The translations under genes were made by a program, and so were the position numbers. This document shows positions 36,689-45,278 of a stretch of DNA of 64,000 nucleotides, one piece after another (within the stretch, counting starts at the first letter, position 1; each line of letters opens with the position of its first letter). The notes beneath the pieces were generated by a model that had not been told where the DNA came from, ran no database searches, and saw only the letters and a program-made list of their open reading frames with translations. This stretch comes from Ignavibacteria bacterium (GTDB taxonomy: Bacteria > Bacteroidota > Ignavibacteria > Tepidaquicellales > Tepidaquicellaceae). The stretch covers positions 124,001 through 188,000 of the forward strand of contig JADJYU010000010.1 in NCBI GenBank assembly GCA_016719565.1, written 5' to 3'.

Positions 36689-37864
36689 ATTCAGCAAAAC
36701 TCCGGCACCGGTTATAATCTATATGATATAGAGTTTATTAACGAAAAAACAGGATGGGCTGTAGGTGATGCGGGAGTAGTTATCAAAACAACTAACGGCG
36801 GAACTAACTGGATAAATATTCCAAATCCCTCAAATCAATACGGAGGATTAATGTGGAGTATACAACCGATTGATTCAGAATATGTTTATGCAACAGCAGG
36901 TTATGATTTTATAATGAAAAGTACAAATGGAGGCACAAACTGGAATGTACTAAGCGGAGTAAACGGCTCTATTTCCGGATATAACGGATTATACTTTTTG
37001 AATCGGGATACAGGATGGTTTCTGGGCAGCGGCAATTATAAAATTCTTCGAACTTATGATGGTGGAAATACTTTAGATACTTTCAATGTACCGTGGTTTA
37101 CTAATTTTGATGTTTATTTTAAAGATGTAAATACCGGAATATTCTGCGGGACAGGCAGAGTTTTCAAATCAACTGACGGAGGTGAAAATTGGTTTGATAC
37201 TCAAGTTACTAATCCGGGAAGTTTTCCAATGTTTAGTAATCTCGCGGCGGTAAATAACAATGTTTGGGTAGCTGATGGAATTGTATATAAGAGTACAAAT
37301 TTTTGTGAAACATGGGAAGTACCTGATTCTATGGCAAGTGTAAGCGGAAGTTCAATTAAATTTATAAACGATGTTATCGGATTCGCAGGCGGTGGCGGAA
37401 ATAGATTGTTCAAAACTGTGAATGGCGGATTAAATTGGATCAGGCAAAGGACTGATCCGAACAGCAATTCAACAATTTTATCAATTGATTTTATAACTGA
37501 TTCAATCGGCTGGTATTGTTGCGGTAGCGGTAAAATTTATAAAACTACAACAGGAGGAGAAGTACTGGCAAATATCTCGTCTAATTCAAATGAAATCCCC
37601 AATAATTTTAACCTGAAGCAAAATTACCCAAACCCGTTTAACGGAGAGACAATTATAGAATTTGAAATTTCAATTGCAGACTTTTACAAATTTGAAATAT
37701 ATAATTTACTTGGAAAGAAAATAGAAGAAGTATTCTACAATAAATATACTCCCGGAAAGTATAGCGTAAATTATAATTCAACAGATCTTTCGTCAGGAAT
37801 TTATATATATAGAATATCATCAGAAAGATTTTCTTTAAGTAAAAAATTTATTTTGTTAAAATAA
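36623..37864 (+). CDS. Secreted YCF48-type propeller with T9SS sorting domain
   Basis: This 413-aa protein has a signal peptide (LYLILFLYLISFLDSEAQ). Propeller blades follow the FINEKTGWAVGDAGVVIKTTNGGTNWI, KSTNGGTNWNV, KTVNGGLNWI pattern. The C-terminal sorting domain is LKQNYPNPFNGETIIEFEI to SLSKKFILLK. Directly after its stop lies an orphan 3' end of another sorting domain (37867-37983), which suggests that its own 3' region arose by recombination with a paralogue. The leader is a duplicate of the ones at 38072 and 40827. Confidence 0.82.
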   Translation: MKKLYLILFLYLISFLDSEAQWIQQNSGTGYNLYDIEFINEKTGWAVGDAGVVIKTTNGGTNWINIPNPSNQYGGLMWSIQPIDSEYVYATAGYDFIMKSTNGGTNWNVLSGVNGSISGYNGLYFLNRDTGWFLGSGNYKILRTYDGGNTLDTFNVPWFTNFDVYFKDVNTGIFCGTGRVFKSTDGGENWFDTQVTNPGSFPMFSNLAAVNNNVWVADGIVYKSTNFCETWEVPDSMASVSGSSIKFINDVIGFAGGGGNRLFKTVNGGLNWIRQRTDPNSNSTILSIDFITDSIGWYCCGSGKIYKTTTGGEVLANISSNSNEIPNNFNLKQNYPNPFNGETIIEFEISIADFYKFEIYNLLGKKIEEVFYNKYTPGKYSVNYNSTDLSSGIYIYRISSERFSLSKKFILLK

Positions 37865-37866
37865 TA

Positions 37867-37983
37867 TCAGCCGGAAGATATTCCGTAACTTTCAGCGGTT
37901 CTGACTTTGCAAGCGGAGTATATTATTACAGTATAAAAGCAGGAGAATTTGAACAGGTGAGGAAGATGATCCTACTGAAATAA
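37867..37983 (+). pseudogene. Orphan T9SS sorting-domain tail (remnant of a metalloprotease-like gene)
   Basis: An open stretch of 38 codons without a start reads SAGRYSVTFSGSDFASGVYYY then SIKAGEFEQVRKMILLK and stop. It is almost identical to the end of the gene at 33869-36352 and to that at 40716. The main part of the gene is missing. It is followed by the array-type terminator. Confidence 0.85.
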
Positions 37984-38034
37984 ATTTCAAATTACAAAAT
38001 TCAAATTACAAATAAATAATTTAAAATATACTTT

Positions 38035-38072
38035 ATCCCGCAGAGATCAAAATCTTTGCGGGATTTTTTTTA
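38035..38072 (+). terminator. Rho-independent terminator (array type)
   Basis: ATCCCGCA (38035-38042) and TGCGGGAT (38057-38064) form the stem, followed by eight T. It terminates the remnant tail upstream. Confidence 0.9.
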
Positions 38073-38303
38073 TGTAACTTCCGCACACAGCCGCGCTTTC
38101 GGCACTCGCAAATTATTGTTTTTATGACCGTAGTCATATTATAAATAAATAGTTTTTTGTAATTTAGTATTGAAGGATTATGAAAAGAAAATCTTAATTT
38201 AAGAGGATGTCCTGATAAAAAATCTTAAAGAACCTATACGAAAAAACTATATTTAATTCTATTCTTATATTTAATTTCATTTATAAATACAGAAGCGCAA
38301 TGG
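38073..38303 (+). repeat. Leader repeat, copy 2
   Basis: This is a near-identical copy of 36456-36688, including the intergenic region and the codons for a signal peptide. The start codon corresponding to ATG 36623 is ACG here (38238-38240). Confidence 0.85.
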
Positions 38304-38511
38304 TTCACTCAGCAGAGTGGTACTACTAATGTTCTTTACGATATAGAGTTTATAAATGATAGAACGGGATGGTGCAGCGGAGACGGCGGCTATATTATTA
38401 AAACCACAAACGGAGGAGAGAACTGGCTCAGACAGGGATTTGGAATTACATTTGAACCATTGTTTATTGGTTCACCGGAAAATGGAATTTTAAAATTTGA
38501 TTTAGGTAGAT
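38238..38511 (+). pseudogene. 5' remnant of a YCF48-type propeller gene, cut by an IS element
   Basis: The frame reads KKLYLILFLYLISFINTEAQ, then FINDRTGWCSGDGGYIIKTTNGGENWL, clearly the N-terminus of a propeller like the one at 36623. The start ATG is changed to ACG, and after about 90 codons the sequence enters the IS3-family element. It is not expected to make a protein. Confidence 0.85.
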
Positions 38512-38568
38512 CATACTGCTTCTCTGGTTTTAATTCTGTTTTCTCTTGCCTGTCTTAATTTGTTTCTC

Positions 38569-39366
38569 TTACTTCAAGTTTTTCTTTGAATGTCCCGTCA
38601 GAAAATCTTTCGGTGTTAAATAATATAACGAACTGTGTAATCTTTTTGTATTATAAAATTCAACGTACTCATCGATCTGCTTTCTGGCATCTTCAAGATT
38701 GATCATCGATGTTTTTTTCAGATGCTCTTCCTCTATAGTCCTGTGATAGCGTTCGATCTTTCCATTTCCCTGAGGATAAGCAATGGAAGTTTTAATGTGC
38801 TGCAGTCCTGCAAACTTCAGAAATATTGCAAAGTCTTTACTTATGAATTGAGATCCGTTATCAGAGATTATTCTCGGGTTATTGCCGGGAAATTTTTCTA
38901 ATGCTTTCTGTATTGTCAGCTCAACATCAAACTCCTGCATGTTCTGTCTTAACTCCTGATGAACGATATATCTTGAGTAACCGTCAATTACAGAAATCAA
39001 AAATAAAAATGTTCCTTTGAAGTTAACGTATTTTATATCTACGTGCCAATGTTCGTGCGGTGCCTGTGGCTGTTCAAAGCCTTTTCCTTTAGAAGACTTC
39101 TTTGTCTGATTCCATTTATTAAGTAAACCGGCTCGTTTCAGGATCCTGTAGACAGATGAAGGACTCAGAGCAACGATATTTTCATCGATCATCATATATG
39201 TTAATCTGCGATAACCTTCACCCGGGTGGGCTAATGCATAGGAAATGACAGCTTGCCGTTCCCAGTCAAGAGTCCAGTTAATTTTAGGAATTATGCCGTT
39301 GTGATTGTTCGGCAATCCCTGCCTCGAATTCCATGAATAATAATTACTTGTGCTAATGTTAATCAT
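38569..39366 (-). CDS. IS3-family transposase orfB (DDE integrase core)
   Basis: These 265 residues have a helical N-terminal region (STSNYYSWNSRQG, GYRRLTYMMIDENI) and an rve integrase core. DDE residues are visible in HVDIKYVNF, IISDNGSQF and NGKIERYHRTIEEE. The natural protein should start further upstream: WVEPDVRDDVIHFISVIKS in another frame is the expected preceding part and is joined only by a shift at a run of seven A (complement of 39378-39384). It either needs frameshifting or is damaged. Confidence 0.85.
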   Translation of the reverse strand: MINISTSNYYSWNSRQGLPNNHNGIIPKINWTLDWERQAVISYALAHPGEGYRRLTYMMIDENIVALSPSSVYRILKRAGLLNKWNQTKKSSKGKGFEQPQAPHEHWHVDIKYVNFKGTFLFLISVIDGYSRYIVHQELRQNMQEFDVELTIQKALEKFPGNNPRIISDNGSQFISKDFAIFLKFAGLQHIKTSIAYPQGNGKIERYHRTIEEEHLKKTSMINLEDARKQIDEYVEFYNTKRLHSSLYYLTPKDFLTGHSKKNLK

Positions 39367-39537
39367 TTTTAATAATGTTTTTTTGTAAAGTCGGTTTTGC
39401 TTTTAATTACGGAAATAAAATGTATGACATCATCCCGCACATCAGGCTCAACCCAAACCTCCTTCAGATCTCGCCATCGATGTTTTTTTTAATTCAATGT
39501 TCTCAGATACGGCCAATTAATAGCATCTGCATTCTTC

Positions 39538-39771
39538 TTAAGTTTTGCTTCCAAGAGCTTCGATCTTTTTTTGATGTACAGAATTATTTGCTGAGGGTTT
39601 TGATTCAAAAACAGAAGCAGCATTCTCGAAGAGTTTCTTCTTCCAGTTGTAAATATCATTTACATGAACATTGTGTTTTTCAGCAACCTGGCTGATTGGC
39701 ATATTCTTCTCAAGAAGATCTCTGAGAATAATAATTTTTTGCTCTGATGTGTAGCGTTTTTTTTCTGACAT
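39538..39771 (-). pseudogene. IS3-family orfA (HTH), frame-damaged
   Basis: These 77 residues start SEKKRYTSEQKIIILRDLLE with the HTH part ISQVAEKHNVHVNDIYNWKKKLF, typical of IS3 OrfA. The frame then goes wrong at KIEALGSKT-stop. An extra G breaks what reads in the next frame as EALEAKLKKN, and a further shift is needed to reach ENIELKKNIDGEI-stop, the normal OrfA ending. At least two frame changes make this copy unlikely to be functional. Confidence 0.75.
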
Positions 39772-39843
39772 TGTGGAATTTCCTTTCGATTTAATTTACA
39801 AATATAATAATTCAGAAATTCCATTTCCACTTGAAGCATTACA

Positions 39844-40716
39844 GGATATAACGAAGTATTTTCCCCGTATTCAAATCCTAATACTAATTCTTACAATAAT
39901 GCAGAGACACGAATTTTCATTTATTATAAATCCTTATCAAATGACATAGCAAGTATTGATGTATACAAAGTAGATGAACCATTAAGTTTAGATTCAATAA
40001 TGCATCTGACACCGCCTTCAAAACCAATGGGCTTGGTAGTAGATTATCACTTAGAAACTGAAAATATCATGAGACCGAAATTGACATGGAATCATAACAA
40101 GGAGCCGGATATGCTGGATACAACTAATAAAAAGAAATACAAGATTTGGAGAGCGACTTCGACAGGGATGAGTGTTGTGCCGACGAATTATACTTTGCAT
40201 AATATAGTTGAGATAGATTCGGGAACAGCACCGAGTTATATTGACACAACAATATATGCTGTTGGCAGCGGCTGGCCGGGGATAGGAAATACTGCTGAGT
40301 ATCCTGTTAGATATAAAATCCAGGCGGTTGATAAATATCAGGATACTTCTGTCCGTTCAGACTTTGATATGGGAATCGGATTAATACCGAACGTAGGATG
40401 CCCATTATGTACAGAAGGTCCTGACAGTTTTATCAGTGATACGGAAATCCCAAGAGAGTTTAAACTATACAGCAATTACCCAAACCCTTTTAATCCGTCT
40501 ACAAACATAAAATTTGATCTGCCGAAAGATGTTCAGGTTTCTATAAAAATTTATGATATAGTAGGAAGAGAAGTAAAGACTATTGTAAACGAATACAAAA
40601 CTGCCGGTAGGTATTCCGTAACTTTCAGCGGTTTTGATTTTGCAAGCGGAGTATATTATTACAGCATAAAGGCAGGAGAATTTGAACAGGTGAGGAAGAT
40701 GATCCTTCTAAAGTAA
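39844..40716 (+). pseudogene. 3' remnant of a metalloprotease-like gene with T9SS sorting domain
   Basis: The frame opens directly at the IS end with GYNEVFSPYSNPNTNSYNN, which aligns with VGYNELFSPYSSPNTK of the gene at 33869-36352. It continues through fibronectin-like HLTPPSKPMGLVVDYHLETEN to the sorting domain LYSNYPNPFNPSTNIKFDL. An internal ATG at 40000 could give 238 residues, but these lack a signal peptide and the catalytic domain. From about 40040 it is almost identical to the upstream gene. Confidence 0.85.
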
Positions 40717-40788
40717 TTTTAAATTTCAAATGTTAAATGATAAAAAGAGCAATTACAAATTACAAATAAATAATTTAAAATATACTTT

Positions 40789-40826
40789 ATCCCGCAGAGA
40801 TCAAAATCTTTGCGGGATTTTTTTTT
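40789..40826 (+). terminator. Rho-independent terminator (array type)
   Basis: The ATCCCGCA/TGCGGGAT stem (40789-40796 with 40811-40818) is followed by nine T. Confidence 0.9.
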
Positions 40827-41064
40827 ATGTAGCTTCCGCACACAGCCGAGCTTTCGGCACTCGCAAATTATTGTTTTTTATGACCGTAGTCATATTATAA
40901 ATAAATAGTTTTTTGTAAGTTATTACTGAAGGATGTTATGAAAAGAAAATCTTAATTGAAGAAGATGTCCTGATAAAATAATCTTTAGACAAGCCGATAT
41001 GAAAAAAATAATTTTAATTCTATTCTTATATTTATTTTCAATTCAAAATTCAGAAGCACAATGG
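40827..41064 (+). repeat. Leader repeat, copy 3
   Basis: This shares CACACAGCCGAGCTTTCGGC, ACTCGCAAATTATTG and the AATAGTTTTTTGTAA block with copies 1 and 2, then the signal-peptide codons. It is more diverged than copies 1 and 2 are from each other. Confidence 0.8.
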
Positions 41065-41165
41065 TTTTCTCAGGAAAGCGGAACAGGGAATCATCTGTTA
41101 TCGAATTTATTAACAAAAATACAGGATGGGCTTGCGGAGAAGACGGTTACATAATTAAAACATGA
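40999..41165 (+). pseudogene. 5' remnant of a YCF48-type propeller gene, frameshifted and truncated
   Basis: The ATG start gives KKIILILFLYLFSIQNSEAQ then WFSQESGTGNHLL. A frameshift follows, after which the next frame reads IEFINKNTGWACGEDGYIIKT, the first propeller blade, ending at TGA where paralogues have TNGG. Only about 55 codons remain. The next gene starts 32 bp further on with a different N-terminus. Confidence 0.8.
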
Positions 41166-41196
41166 TAAAACATTTTAAAACTTTTAAAAAAATATT

Positions 41197-43740
41197 ATGC
41201 GAAAACAAATAATAATTTTCATACTAATCATTTCAAATATTTCCTTCGCTCAAATTTATGAAAACTGGGTTATTAGATATAACGGTTCGGGAAATTACAT
41301 TGATGAAGCAAAAGAAATAGTCGTAGATCAATCAGATAATACATATGTAACCGGTTATAGTTTAAATTTAAATTTAGAATTTGATTATGCTACTTTTAAA
41401 TATGATGCTTGTGGAAATACACTCTGGAGTAAAATTTTTAATTATGATGATGATTATGCTCATGATTTAAAAATTGACGGATCGGGAAATGTTTATGTCA
41501 CGGGAAGTTTACTTAGCAATTCTGTATATAGCTTTGGAACTGTAAAATATAGTAATTCCGGAATATTTCAGTGGAATGCAATCAGCGGAGGTCCTGTCCA
41601 GTTAGGCAGTAGTTCAGCAGTAAAAATGTGTGTAGATAACAATGGCAATTCCTATATTACAGGTGTTACAAGTCAGTTAAGTTCACCTGCAGTTTATGAT
41701 GTAATGACCATAAAGTATAATTCTTCTGGTGTTTATCAATGGCGGAAGATTTATAATTTTGCGAATGGAGACGATAAACCTGAGGATATAACCAAAGATT
41801 CACAGGGAAATATATATATAGCAGGTGGAAGCGCAGTTAGCGGAGGTGAATTTGATTTTTTCCTGCTCAGGTATTCACCGGGTGGATTATTAACCGGGGA
41901 AGTACGGTATAACGGAGAGGCAAACGGATCTGATGGAGCAAAGTCAGTTGAAGTTGATGATCAGGGAAACATTTATGTAACAGGAATAAGTAAGGAATAC
42001 GAAATTCCTCAAGGCGAATCTTCGGGTCAAAATACGTTCACTACAATTAAATACAATAGTAATTTTGAGCAGCAGTGGATAAGAAAATACTATGGCACCG
42101 GCGCTACAAGAAATGCGAGAGGAAATAATATTAAAATTTTAAATACAAATGAAATATATGTTTCCGGTTATGCTAAAGAATCTGGTACAGAAAATGATTT
42201 TGTTACTATAAAATATAATAGTTCCGGTGCGGTATTGTGGATTTCTAAATATAACAGAATTGGGAATTTTGAGGATGTTCAAACATCTTTAAGCATTGAT
42301 AGTTATGGAAATGCTTATGTCACAGGGGAAAGCAGAACTGATGTTTTTATAAATACCGGGGATTACGCAATTGTGAAATATAATTCTTCCGGAACACAGC
42401 AATGGGCTAAGCATTATAATGGTCCGGCAAACTTACAAGATATTCCGAATGCAATTGTAAATTCCGGAAATGATGTAGTATATGTAACAGGAAACAGTAA
42501 AGCTTCTAATAATGAATTTGATTATTCAACTGTAAGATATTCTAACCAATGGTTAGTTTGTTCAGCAGAAGAAAGCTATAGCAATAATCTTAATGATGTG
42601 ATTGTAATTAATAATGATACTGCATTCGCTGTTGGAAATAATGGGAAACTTATTTTCACCGCAGATAAAGGAAGGAACTGGATAAATTTAAACAGCGGCA
42701 CTAATTTAGATCTTATAAATATTAAATTTGTAAATCGAACTACTGGTTTCATTACCGGTGATTCTATTTTGTTAAAAACAACTAATAGCGGATTAAACTG
42801 GAATGTTTTAAATTTGCCTGTTAGTAATTTAAAACATATCTTTATTTTGAATAATAGATTTTCTTCGATAACGGGTTCAAATGGAAGATTATTAGGATCA
42901 TTTGATAACTGGAACACCTGGAGCATTCAAAATACAAATCTGAATGAGAATATTATTACAGTTTTTTATAAAGACAGTTTAAATGGTAAATGTATTAGTG
43001 AAAGCGGGAAATTACTAAAAACAACAAATGGCGGGATAAACTGGTTAAATCAATCAAACATTAATATTAACAGAATAAAAAATTCTTACTTTAATGATAT
43101 TAATACTATAATCGCAATAGGTGATAACGGTAAAATAATGTACACTTCAAATAGCGGTATTACTTGGATAAACAGAAGTACAAGTACTAATGTAAATTTA
43201 AGATCTGTTTACATGACCGAAGAAAATAACTTATATGTTAGCGGCAATAATGGTATTATATTATTCAGTTCAGATCAAGGACTCACATGGGCAAAACAAC
43301 CTGCTAACTTAAATACAACCATAAATTCATTACAATTTTTTAACAGTAATTCAGGGATAGCAGTAACAGATGAAGGGCAAATCCTTCTAACTTCTCTTGG
43401 TACAGTAGAAATGGGAAATGAAAACAGGTTGCTTTCTTTTAATCCTGACTATAAAAAAAATGATTTTAATTTAAATAATGGATTTGAACTTTTTCAAAAT
43501 TTTCCAAATCCATTTAATCCTATAACTCAAATAAATTATACTCTTCCAGAAAATACTTTTGTTACTATAAAAGTTTATAATGTTTTAGGAAAGGAAGTAA
43601 AATCCTTGGTAAATGAATACATGGACACAGGAGATCATTTTGTCAATTTCGATGCAACCGGATTATCAAGCGGAATTTATTTTTATAAAATATTTGCCGG
43701 AAGTAATATCGATCAAAAACAAATGCTATTAATTAAATAA
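41197..43740 (+). CDS. Secreted SBBP-repeat plus YCF48-repeat protein with T9SS sorting domain
   Basis: This 847-aa protein has a signal peptide (IIIFILIISNISFAQ). Residues about 20-450 are SBBP-type repeats of the form DNTYVTGYS...FDYATFKYD...GNTLWSKIFN, repeated roughly eight times. Residues about 470-740 switch to YCF48-type blades (AVGNNGKLIFTADKGRNWINL, KTTNGGINWLNQS). The end is a sorting domain: LFQNFPNPFNPITQINYTL to KQMLLIK. Two propellers are thus fused in one exported polypeptide. It is likely a surface binding protein of unknown ligand. Confidence 0.82.
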   Translation: MRKQIIIFILIISNISFAQIYENWVIRYNGSGNYIDEAKEIVVDQSDNTYVTGYSLNLNLEFDYATFKYDACGNTLWSKIFNYDDDYAHDLKIDGSGNVYVTGSLLSNSVYSFGTVKYSNSGIFQWNAISGGPVQLGSSSAVKMCVDNNGNSYITGVTSQLSSPAVYDVMTIKYNSSGVYQWRKIYNFANGDDKPEDITKDSQGNIYIAGGSAVSGGEFDFFLLRYSPGGLLTGEVRYNGEANGSDGAKSVEVDDQGNIYVTGISKEYEIPQGESSGQNTFTTIKYNSNFEQQWIRKYYGTGATRNARGNNIKILNTNEIYVSGYAKESGTENDFVTIKYNSSGAVLWISKYNRIGNFEDVQTSLSIDSYGNAYVTGESRTDVFINTGDYAIVKYNSSGTQQWAKHYNGPANLQDIPNAIVNSGNDVVYVTGNSKASNNEFDYSTVRYSNQWLVCSAEESYSNNLNDVIVINNDTAFAVGNNGKLIFTADKGRNWINLNSGTNLDLINIKFVNRTTGFITGDSILLKTTNSGLNWNVLNLPVSNLKHIFILNNRFSSITGSNGRLLGSFDNWNTWSIQNTNLNENIITVFYKDSLNGKCISESGKLLKTTNGGINWLNQSNININRIKNSYFNDINTIIAIGDNGKIMYTSNSGITWINRSTSTNVNLRSVYMTEENNLYVSGNNGIILFSSDQGLTWAKQPANLNTTINSLQFFNSNSGIAVTDEGQILLTSLGTVEMGNENRLLSFNPDYKKNDFNLNNGFELFQNFPNPFNPITQINYTLPENTFVTIKVYNVLGKEVKSLVNEYMDTGDHFVNFDATGLSSGIYFYKIFAGSNIDQKQMLLIK

Positions 43741-43751
43741 GAAATTATATT

Positions 43752-44936
43752 ATGAGATTTATATTTTTAATTGCAACAACATTTATAATTACTGTACATG
43801 TATCATTATCTCAGACCGGGTGGATTCAACAAAATAGTAATTGCAGCGCTACATTAGCAGCGGTTGCTTTTCTTAATGCTGACAGTGGTTTTTGTGTCGG
43901 AGGATATGGGAAAATTTTAAAAACAACAAATGGTGGATCAAATTGGGATTCTGTAGATACTCCTTTCACTACACATTTGCTTTCAGTTGTAGTATTAAAT
44001 TCCAATGAAGTTCTTGCTTGCGGATTTAACAGAACAGTTTTAAAGTCCATTGACTTTGGAAATAACTGGTACAGGATTACAAACATTTATGATGGGTATA
44101 GCTTAAATAATTTGGAATTTGCAAATGAAAATGTAGGATATATTGCAAGTCAATCAGGAGTAATTTTAAAATCTACAAATTCCGGTGACAGTTGGTTTAG
44201 TTTACAACATCCTTACCCGTTTGCACAAGAATTTACTTGTTTATCATTTTTAGATATAAGTACAGGATTTGTAGTTGGCTATGGAGAAACTCTTGGAAGT
44301 CCGATCGCAAAAACTACAGACGGCGGGATTAGCTGGATAAGATATTTAAATCCTACTCAGACTCCGTTGTATTCAGTTAAGATGGCTAATCTTGATACCG
44401 GACTGATAGGCAATAGTTATGGATTTCGTAGAACAATCAACGGGGGAACTAACTGGAATATAACTTATACATCCGGAAGTTTTTATACAGATATAGAATT
44501 TCCAACGTCAGAGATAGCATATGCAGCCGGAGGAAATATTGTAAAATCTACAGACGGCGGAATAAATTGGAATGTACAGTATAGCTTAGCAAATGTACAA
44601 TTTGGCGGTGTCTGTTTTGTGAATGAAAATACCGGATATGCTGTAGGACAAAATGGTACAATAATGAAAACAACAAGCGGAGGAGTTGTCAATATAAAAA
44701 TGGTAAGTAATTTTATACCGGACAAATATATCTTGTATCAAAACTATCCTAATCCTTTTAATCCCGAAACCAAAATAAAATTTGAAATAAATAAATCTTC
44801 ATTTGTACAAATAAAAGTGTACGATATTCTCGGGAAAGAAATAAGTGTTTTGGTTAATGAAAAATTAAATACAGGAGTCTTTGAAACGAAATTTGACGGA
44901 TCGGATTTACCAGGGGAGTTTATTATTACAGTATAA
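43752..44936 (+). CDS. YCF48-type propeller with frameshifted T9SS sorting domain
   Basis: This 394-aa protein has a signal peptide (FIFLIATTFIITVHVSLSQ) and typical blades (KTTNGGSNWDS, KSTNSGDSWFSL, KTTDGGISWIRY). The sorting domain begins normally (LYQNYPNPFNPETKIKFEI ... KFDGSDLPG), but a missing base near 44915 turns GVYYYSIKAG into EFIITV-stop. A second missing base near 44943 precedes FEQVRKMILLK, which ends at 44982. The lost tail is identical in type to the metalloprotease-gene tails, so this may be a hybrid. Without the last strand, T9SS export is doubtful. It may also reflect sequencing error. Confidence 0.78.
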   Translation: MRFIFLIATTFIITVHVSLSQTGWIQQNSNCSATLAAVAFLNADSGFCVGGYGKILKTTNGGSNWDSVDTPFTTHLLSVVVLNSNEVLACGFNRTVLKSIDFGNNWYRITNIYDGYSLNNLEFANENVGYIASQSGVILKSTNSGDSWFSLQHPYPFAQEFTCLSFLDISTGFVVGYGETLGSPIAKTTDGGISWIRYLNPTQTPLYSVKMANLDTGLIGNSYGFRRTINGGTNWNITYTSGSFYTDIEFPTSEIAYAAGGNIVKSTDGGINWNVQYSLANVQFGGVCFVNENTGYAVGQNGTIMKTTSGGVVNIKMVSNFIPDKYILYQNYPNPFNPETKIKFEINKSSFVQIKVYDILGKEISVLVNEKLNTGVFETKFDGSDLPGEFIITV

Positions 44937-45031
44937 AAGCAGGGAATTTGAGCAGGTGAGGAAGATGATCCTACTCAAATAAATTTCAAATTACAAAATT
45001 CAAATTACAAATAAATAATCTAAAATACTTT

Positions 45032-45065
45032 ATCCCGCAGAGAAATTTCTTTGCGGGATTTTTTT
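45032..45065 (+). terminator. Rho-independent terminator (array type)
   Basis: The ATCCCGCA/TGCGGGAT stem (45032-45039 with 45052-45059) is followed by a T run. Confidence 0.9.
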
Positions 45066-45212
45066 AAAGTATAACTTCCGCAAACAGTCGCATTACCGTA
45101 GCCGCATTATCAGTCTTCGAAAACTGACAGAACATTATAATTTATTCCTCAATGACCTAATTCCAGGGTAAAATTCTTTTGTATACAAAATTTGCCGAAA
45201 AGTAATTTTTAA

Positions 45213-45243
45213 TTGATATTGACGATTGATTAAAGTATTTTTG
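45213..45243 (+). promoter_or_regulatory. Bacteroidetes-type promoter of the 45279 gene
   Basis: TTG (45213-45215), a 20-bp spacer and TATTTTTG (45236-45243, matching TAnnTTTG) lie 35 bp before the ATG. Element, spacing and distance match the promoter of the paralogous gene at 7798. Confidence 0.6.
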
Positions 45244-45278
45244 TCCATTCCAAATTATTAATAAATTCAATTAAAAAA

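Larger units (their letters stand above)
38512..39843 (-). mobile_element. IS3-family insertion sequence (about 1.33 kb), probably decayed
   Basis: The element is read on the minus strand. At the upstream end (39843) the inward sequence is TGTAATGCTTCAAGTGG; at the other end (about 38512) it is CATACTGCTTCTCTGG. This is an imperfect inverted repeat sharing TA.TGCTTC and TGG. It contains an orfA-like HTH gene with frame damage and a complete orfB DDE integrase. No target-site duplication is evident, and the two flanks belong to different genes, so the insertion is associated with a deletion. The 38512 boundary is uncertain by a few bases. Confidence 0.8.

Noticed and set aside
40000..40716. 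Independent 238-aa gene with T9SS tail
   Set aside because: The frame is open upstream to the IS boundary and lacks a signal peptide; it is the 3' remnant of a longer gene.
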